Positions 58,331-64,000 of a stretch of 64,000 bases of DNA are shown here, piece by piece. A program made the position numbers and the translations under genes. The DNA is from Limnanthes douglasii subsp. nivea (lineage: Eukaryota; Streptophyta; Magnoliopsida; Brassicales; Limnanthaceae): the NCBI GenBank assembly GCA_036936605.1, contig JAUPFV010000005.1:190524958-190588957 (forward strand). The letters are read 5' to 3'. A model generated the notes under the pieces. That model was not told the DNA's origin. It made no database searches and saw only the letters and a list, made by a program, of their open reading frames with translations. How positions within the stretch are numbered: the first letter of the stretch is position 1; each line of letters opens with the position of its first letter.

Positions 58331-59457
58331 CTAAGTAAAAACTTTGCCTAGTACTTGAGTGAAGAACTCATTCACATTCTGGTCAGAGGAACCACCGCGA
58401 TCCACTGCTTTCTTTGCCTTCTCTCTCAGCTCCGCCGCATTTTTCTTCATCTCTATAGCCTTCGGTCCTTCAGTCACCTCCATAATGCATCTCTCAACTT
58501 CTTCCACTTTGAGCTCCCCGTCTTTCTCACTATTATTCATCCTCACCCCAATTTTGAAAACATCACTCAAAAGTTGTGCATCCACCGGCTGATCCGTCCA
58601 TCCCGGATACACAATCACAGGCACGCCCGCCACGACGGTCTCCAAAGTAGAGTTCCAGCCGCCATGTGTCACAAAACAAGCTAAACTTTTGTGCTTTAGC
58701 ACTCTCTCTTGTGAACACCACTCCACAATCAATCCATTACCTTTTCCAATCTCGTCCTCCAAGAACTCCGGCACTTTTAAAGTCTCTGAAGAACCATTAT
58801 CTTTGTAAATGTTTTTATCAGACGATCTTATCACCCACAAAAACATTTTCTTCTTGTTTTTCAAGGCTGTCGCTAGGCTTTGGATTTGATTTTGAGTGAA
58901 AACAGTGATGCTTCCAAAAGAAATGTATATCACTGATGATAATGGTTTTTTATCAAGCCATTTGATATAATAATCATCATCGGAACATTTGCCTTGCTTA
59001 GTGTCTTCATTCCCAATAAGATATTGTGACACTAGAGGTCCAATTGGGATGATAGGCTTTAGTAAATTCATTAAGTTTACTATATTATCCTCTAGCTCAT
59101 AAAATGAACTCCCTAGAACCCATTTTACTTTATCCAAGCTTTCGACAATTTTACGAATTGAATCTCGATGAGGACTAGAAGGAACAAACAAGGTTGGGAG
59201 TTCACGTACCTTTAACACAGGCATTCCAGGTAGCTCTAGGGTTTCGTCTGGCTTATCAAAATCTGGAAACGAGTTAGTTTTCATGAAATAACGATAATAG
59301 ATTGCATAAACTGCTGAGGCTTGGATCCAAAGCATAGCACAAGGGATGTCAAATTGTAAAGCAACATCCGCAGCCCATGGAGTGAAAGGATTGATAATCA
59401 TGCAACATAATCTTTTCTTGTCTTGAAGATTTTTAATTAAATTTGAAAGACTTTGAG
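58331..59457 (-). pseudogene. UGT-D, UGT84B-like copy split by copia insertion
   Basis: Keeps residues 93-466 of the UGT, including the full PSPG box, with three changes from UGT-A (Ser to Leu near residue 215, Met363 to Leu, Lys to Gln in VDAQLL). At 59,457 the sequence changes to the 5' LTR of the Tork element. The first 92 codons, with the catalytic His and the promoter, should lie beyond the 3' LTR, outside the window. An open frame of 386 residues starts in the antisense LTR (MEMQISSEKLN) and runs into the UGT; without His21 it would not be catalytic. Apart from the insertion no disabling change is seen, so the loss looks recent. Confidence 0.93.
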
Positions 59458-59909
59458 TGTTAAGTTTTTCTGAACTTATCTGCATTTCCAATGAAGCCAG
59501 TGCTTGCCATCACTTGAGTAAGATATATCATAACCTTCAAGTAGAATGTGAAAACAGTGGAGATGAGGCAAGTGGTAGGCACATTAAAGAGAACTGGAGT
59601 GAATTGAAAAGACAGTGTAATTTTAGGGGGTTATAAATTACACATTAAGGACTGTAATATTTTTCCCTTCTTTAAGTGTTACAGTCTCTATAAAACCTAG
59701 TGTTAGGGTTTTGTGTATTCACCAAAAAATCGGCAGTCACTGTATTCTTCCTAATAAAATCGATCTGCAGCAGGTCCGGAGACGTAGGCATAATTTGCTG
59801 AACTCCGTTAACAATTGTGTCTTTGATTTCACTTTTGTTTTTGTGCTTTCCTTTCTTTTTTTTTCTTTTGATCTGATTTGACAGGAAATTAGCATATTTC
59901 CCTTAGAAC
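59458..59909 (+). repeat. Tork copia 5' LTR
   Basis: Starts TGTTAAG at 59,458 and ends just before the PBS at 59,910, about 450 bp. TATA-like CTATAAAA at 59,688-59,695 is the likely promoter. Confidence 0.85.
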
Positions 59910-59924
59910 TGGTATCAGAGCCAG
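59910..59924 (+). promoter_or_regulatory. Tork copia primer binding site
   Basis: TGGTATCAGAGCCAG, complement of the initiator methionine tRNA 3' end, just after the LTR. Confidence 0.88.
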
Positions 59925-59965
59925 GGTGGTAGCGATCCAAAGGAAATCAGATTTGAGTGGGAGCA

Positions 59966-62900
59966 ATGGCTACAGACGAAGGAAAGGTGAGACTCGAAAA
60001 ATTCGATGGTGTAGATTTTGGGTTCTGGAAGATGCAGATTGAAGATTATCTGTACCAGAAAAAACTTTATCAACCCCTTTCAGAAAAGAAACCAGAAGGT
60101 ATGAAAGATGAAGATTGGACCCTTCTTGATAGACAAGCTCTTGGAGTCATCTGATTGACGCTATCCCGCAACGTTGCCTTTAACATCATAAAGGAAACAA
60201 CCACGGCGGGTCTTATGAAGGCTCTCTCCAGTATGTATGACAAGCCATCAGCGTCTAACAAAGTTCACTTGATGAGGCGTTTATTCAATTTGCGAATGAT
60301 GGAAGGCGCTTCGGTAGCTCAACACCTCAATGAACTTAATACAATCACAAGCCAGTTGAGTTCAGTTGAAATTGATTTTGATGAAGAAATACGAGCATTG
60401 ATACTGTTGTCTTCACTACCAGATAGTTGGAATGCTACTTTCACTGCGGTGAGTAGCTCATCAGGAAGCAATAAGTTGAAATTTGATGATGTTCGTGACC
60501 TAGTTCTCAGTGAAGAGATTCGAAGGAGAGAATCAGGTGAGTCATCAATCTCCTCAGTCTTACAGACAGAATCAAGAGGAAGAAATTCAACCAGAGTATA
60601 TGGACGTGGTAAATCGAACTACCGAGGCAAATCAAGAGACTGAAGGTCCAAGTCTAAGAATCCTAAAAATTCCCAGGGGTTGAGAAACATGGAGTGTTGG
60701 AATTGTGGGAAGACCGGGCACCTTAAATTTTAGTGCAAGAGAGAACCAAAGGAACAAGAGAAGAAGACAGAGGCAAATATCACTTCAGAAGGAGACGATG
60801 CGTTAATATGCTCCTTAGAAAGCAGGGAAGAGTCTTGGGTATTAGACTCCGGAGCATCGTTTCACGCGACTTCGAAGAAAGAATTCTTCGAGAGGTATGT
60901 ACCTAGTAACCTTGGAAAAGTATATCTTGGTGATGATCAACCTTGTGATATTATTGGTAAAGGTACTGTGAAGATTAAGTTGAATGGGTCTGTATGGGAA
61001 CTGAAAGATGTCAGACATATCCCCAGTCTGAGAAAGAACTTAATCTTAGTAGGGCAGTTGGCTAACGAAGGCTATAGTACGATCTTCTATGGTGACAATT
61101 GGAAAATTTCAAAGGGAGCAATGACGATTGCTCGCGGAAAGAAGAGTGGTACTCTTTACAAGACAGCAGAGACGAGCTGTTCAATTACAATAGCAGCAGG
61201 AAACGAAAATCCAAATGTTTGGCACCAGAGGCTTGGCCATATGAGTGTGAAGGGTATGAAAATTATGTACTCAAATGGGAAGCTTCCAGGTCTGAAGTCA
61301 GTCGATATAGACATGTGTGAAGATTGCATACTTGGAAAACAAAAAAGGGTCAGTTTTCAGATGAGTGGTAGAACCCCAAAGAAAGAAAAGCTGGAGCTTG
61401 TTCACTCTGACGTTTCGGGGCCAACAACTGTTTCATCTATAGGAGGGAAACACTATTTTGTGACATTTATCGATGATCATTCTCGAAAGGTATGGGTTTA
61501 TTTTCTGAAGCATAAATCTGAAGTGTTTGATGTTTTTAGGAGATGGAAATCTATGGTTGAGAATGAGACAGGTCTGAAGATTAAAAAGCTGAGAACTGAT
61601 AATGGTGGTGAATATGAGGACACCAATTCAAGAACTTTTGCTATGAGCATGGTATCAGGATGGAGAGAACCGTTCCAGGTACGCCTCAACACAATGGTAT
61701 TGCCGAACGTATGAACAGAACGTTGACAGAAAGAGCCAGAAGCATTCGAATACAGTCTGGTTTACCGAAGCAGTTCTGGGCAGAAGCAATCAATACATCG
61801 GCTTACCTGGTTAACCGAGGCCCGTCGGTTCCCTTAGAACATCGAATACCCGAGGAGGTATGGAGTGGTAAGGATATAAAATTATCACATCTAAGAGTTT
61901 TTGGTTGTACAGCATATGTTCATATAAGTGACCAAGGCAGGAACAAGCTTGATCCGAAATCGAAAAAATGTTTCCTGATCGGCTATGGCGAAGATGAGTT
62001 CGGTTATCGTGTTTGGGATGAGGAGAACAAGAAGATGATACGAAGCAGAGATGTGATCTTCAATGAAACAGTGATGTATAAGGACAGACATAAAACTGAA
62101 GCAAATGACTCAAAGCCGTATGAATCAGTATTTGCAGATATCGAGGGAGTCCCAGATAGTCAAGAATTAGAGTCGATCAGATTAACCCCTCAAGAAGGAG
62201 AGTCTGTTGGACAGACCTATCGACAGCAATCCGATACCCTACAGCCGACCGAGGCAGTTCCTGTTTTGCGAAGATCTTCCCGACCCCATGTACCCAACAG
62301 GAGATACTTGAACTATCTGTTACTTACCGATGGAGGAGAACCTGAATGCTATGATGAAGCTTCCCAGACCAGTGATGCTAGTAAGTGGGAGTTTGCTATG
62401 AAAAATGAGATGAAGTCTTTAATCTCAAATGATACATGGGACCTAACTGAGTTACCAATGGGTAAGAAGGCACTTCATAACAAATGGGTGTATCGGGTGA
62501 AAGATGAGCATGATGGCTCTAAGAGATACAAAGCACGACTAGTTGTCAAAGGGTTCCAGCAAAAGGAAGGAATTGATTACACCGATATTTTTGCTCCAGT
62601 TGTGAAGCTCAATACTATTAGATCAGTGTTGAGTATTGTTGCCATTGAAGACCTTTATCTTGAACAGTTAGATGTGAAGACTGCATTTCTTCACGGGGAT
62701 TTGGATGAGGAGATATACATGTATCAACCAGAAGGTTTCTTAAAAGAAGGGAAAGAAAACATGGTATGCAGACTTAAGAAAAGTTTGTATGGTTTAAAAC
62801 AAGCTCCAAGACAGTGGTACAAGAAATTTGACGGTTTTATGCACAAAGAGAGTTTTCAGAAGTGTAATGCGGACCACTGTTGCTATTTTAAAAGATGTAA

Positions 62901-63888
62901 GTCCAGTTATATCATTTTGCTACTTTATGTTGATGATATGTTAGTAGCAGGTTCAGATATGGATGATATTAGAAGATTGAAGCTACAATTGTCAAAAGAA
63001 TTTGACATGAAGGACTTGGGTCCGGCGAAGAAGATTCTTGGAATGCAAATCATAAGAGATAAGCGTAGAAAAGTTCTGCAGTTATCTCAGTCAGAGTACA
63101 TCGATCGCGTTTTGAAGAGATTTAACATGTGTGATGCAAAGCCAGTTAGTACACCATTGGCAGGTCACTTTCGTTTATCCAAGGATCAATCCCCTAAGAC
63201 AGATGAAGAAAAAGACTTCATGGCTAAGGTTCCTTACGCCTCAGCTATTGGAAGTTTGATGTATGCAATGGTCTGTACAAGACCAGACATTAGTTATGCA
63301 GTGGGAGTTGTGAGTAGGTTTATGTCAAACCCAGGGAAAATTCATTGGGAAGCTGTCAAATGGATTTTGAGGTACCTACTAGGTACCATGGAAAAGTGTT
63401 TGTACTTTGGTAAGGGTGAGTTAAAGGTACAAGGCTATGTAGATGCAGATTTTGGAGGTGAAGTTGATCACCGGAAAAGCACTACCGATTATATATTTAC
63501 TGTTGGAACTACAGCTGTTAGTTGGATGTCAAAATTACAAAAAATTGTCGCTTTATCAACTACAGAGGCTGAGTATGTAGCAGTGACCGAAGCCAGTAAA
63601 GAGATGATATGGCTTCAAGGTTTGTTGACCGAGTTGGGATTCAAACAGAAGAACAACGTTCTGCATAATGATAGTCAAAGTGCAATTCAATTGGCGAAGA
63701 ATTCAACATTTCATTCAAGAACCAAGCACATCAGTCTTCGTTATCATTTCATTAGATCTTTATTGGAAGATGAGGTGCTAATACTGGAAAAGATCCAAGG
63801 AAGCAAGAATCCAGCTGATATGTTGACAAAGACAGTAGCCATTGAAAAACTGAAGTTGTGTTCAGCTTCAGTTGGTCTACAAGAGTAA
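59966..63888 (+). pseudogene. Tork copia gag-pol polyprotein, nearly intact
   Basis: One frame from ATG 59,966 (MATDEGKVRLEKFDG). Order: gag (to about 60,640), zinc knuckle CWNCGKTGHLKF with a TAG at 60,731 in place of the residue before its last Cys, protease WVLDSGASFH (about 60,835), integrase with WHQRLGHMS, CEDCILGK, HSDVSGP, TDNGGEY and HNGIAERMNR, then RT (CRLKKSLYGLKQAPRQW, YVDDM) and RNase H (DADFGG, STTEAEY, NDSQSA, HSRTKHISLRYHF). Damage: TGA at 60,152, TGA at 60,641, TAG at 60,731 and a frameshift at about 61,620-61,660; everything after is open to TAA 63,886. Three point stops and one shift mean it is recently dead. Confidence 0.92.
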
Positions 63889-63948
63889 TAAGACCAGAAA
63901 GATCTGCTGCATAGATCAAGGTGTGAAGACAGGTTGAAACCAGTCTTC

Positions 63949-63959
63949 AAGTGGGAGAT
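63949..63959 (+). promoter_or_regulatory. Tork polypurine tract
   Basis: AAGTGGGAGAT directly before the 3' LTR, the usual Tork/Tnt1 form. Confidence 0.85.
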
Positions 63960-64000
63960 TGTTAAGTTTTTCTGAACTTATCTGCATTTCCAATGAAGCC
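63960..64000 (+). repeat. start of Tork 3' LTR
   Basis: 41 bases identical to 59,458-59,498. The rest is outside the window. Confidence 0.9.

Larger units (their letters stand above)
59458..64000 (+). mobile_element. Ty1/copia element, Tork/Tnt1-like, cut by window end
   Basis: 5' LTR, PBS, gag-pol in one frame with few breaks, polypurine tract and the first 41 bases of the 3' LTR. The 41 visible bases of both LTRs are identical. It interrupts UGT-D and is among the youngest events in the window. The target duplication cannot be seen because the right flank is outside. Confidence 0.93.

Noticed and set aside
1..64000. tRNA, rRNA, CRISPR, or integrated virus
   Set aside because: No cloverleaf, rRNA core or spaced identical repeats were seen; all RT-containing pieces have the gene order of LINE, copia or gypsy elements.

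Overview
The window looks like nuclear DNA of a flowering plant, probably a eudicot. It is AT-rich and packed with nested, decayed retrotransposons of plant type: Ty3/gypsy of Tat type, Ty1/copia of Tork and Ale type, and L1-type LINEs carrying a plant RNase H domain. The only host genes I can support are copies of one UDP-glycosyltransferase (GT1 family, UGT84B-like). I see no bacterial, rRNA, tRNA or CRISPR features.

Layout. A recurring unit is LINE-B, then UGT, then LINE-A, often followed by AT-rich sequence and a Tat gypsy element. Unit 0 (1-10,592, minus orientation) has gypsy, AT-rich repeats and LINE-A, but its UGT is missing. Unit 1 (about 12,211-24,469, plus) has LINE-B, intact UGT-A (17,280-18,680) and LINE-A. 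Unit 2 (24,470-30,029, plus) has a second LINE-B and UGT-B, which is broken by a 1.16-kb foldback insert and lacks its 3' end. A 4.7-kb Ale-type copia fragment (30,024-34,744) follows. Unit 3 (34,745-42,961, minus) has LINE-A ORF1, intact UGT-C (36,528-37,928) and LINE-B. A full-length Tat gypsy element (42,962-52,336) with a perfect 5-bp target duplication comes next. Unit 4 (52,337-59,457, minus) has AT-rich repeats, an internally deleted LINE-A and UGT-D, which is split by a young Tork-type copia element (59,458 to beyond 64,000).

Large-scale structure. Positions 10,593-20,453 and 34,745-44,582 form a near-identical inverted repeat of about 9.8 kb per arm around a spacer of about 14.3 kb. 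Each arm holds one intact UGT, and the two encode the same 466-residue protein. Positions 1-10,592 are a direct repeat of 48,872-58,323. The join between these two arrangements, at 10,589-10,592, is a 4-bp GTAC shared by both parents, which points to microhomology-mediated rearrangement.

Function. UGT-A and UGT-C are predicted cytosolic enzymes that move glucose from UDP-glucose to a small acceptor. UGT84 relatives act mainly on carboxylic acids such as indole-3-acetate or benzoates. The other two copies are pseudogenes. The scientific interest lies in how the UGT locus was copied and broken by its transposon neighbours, and in several unexplained structures: hairpin clusters, GCGTGT islands and a promoter foldback.
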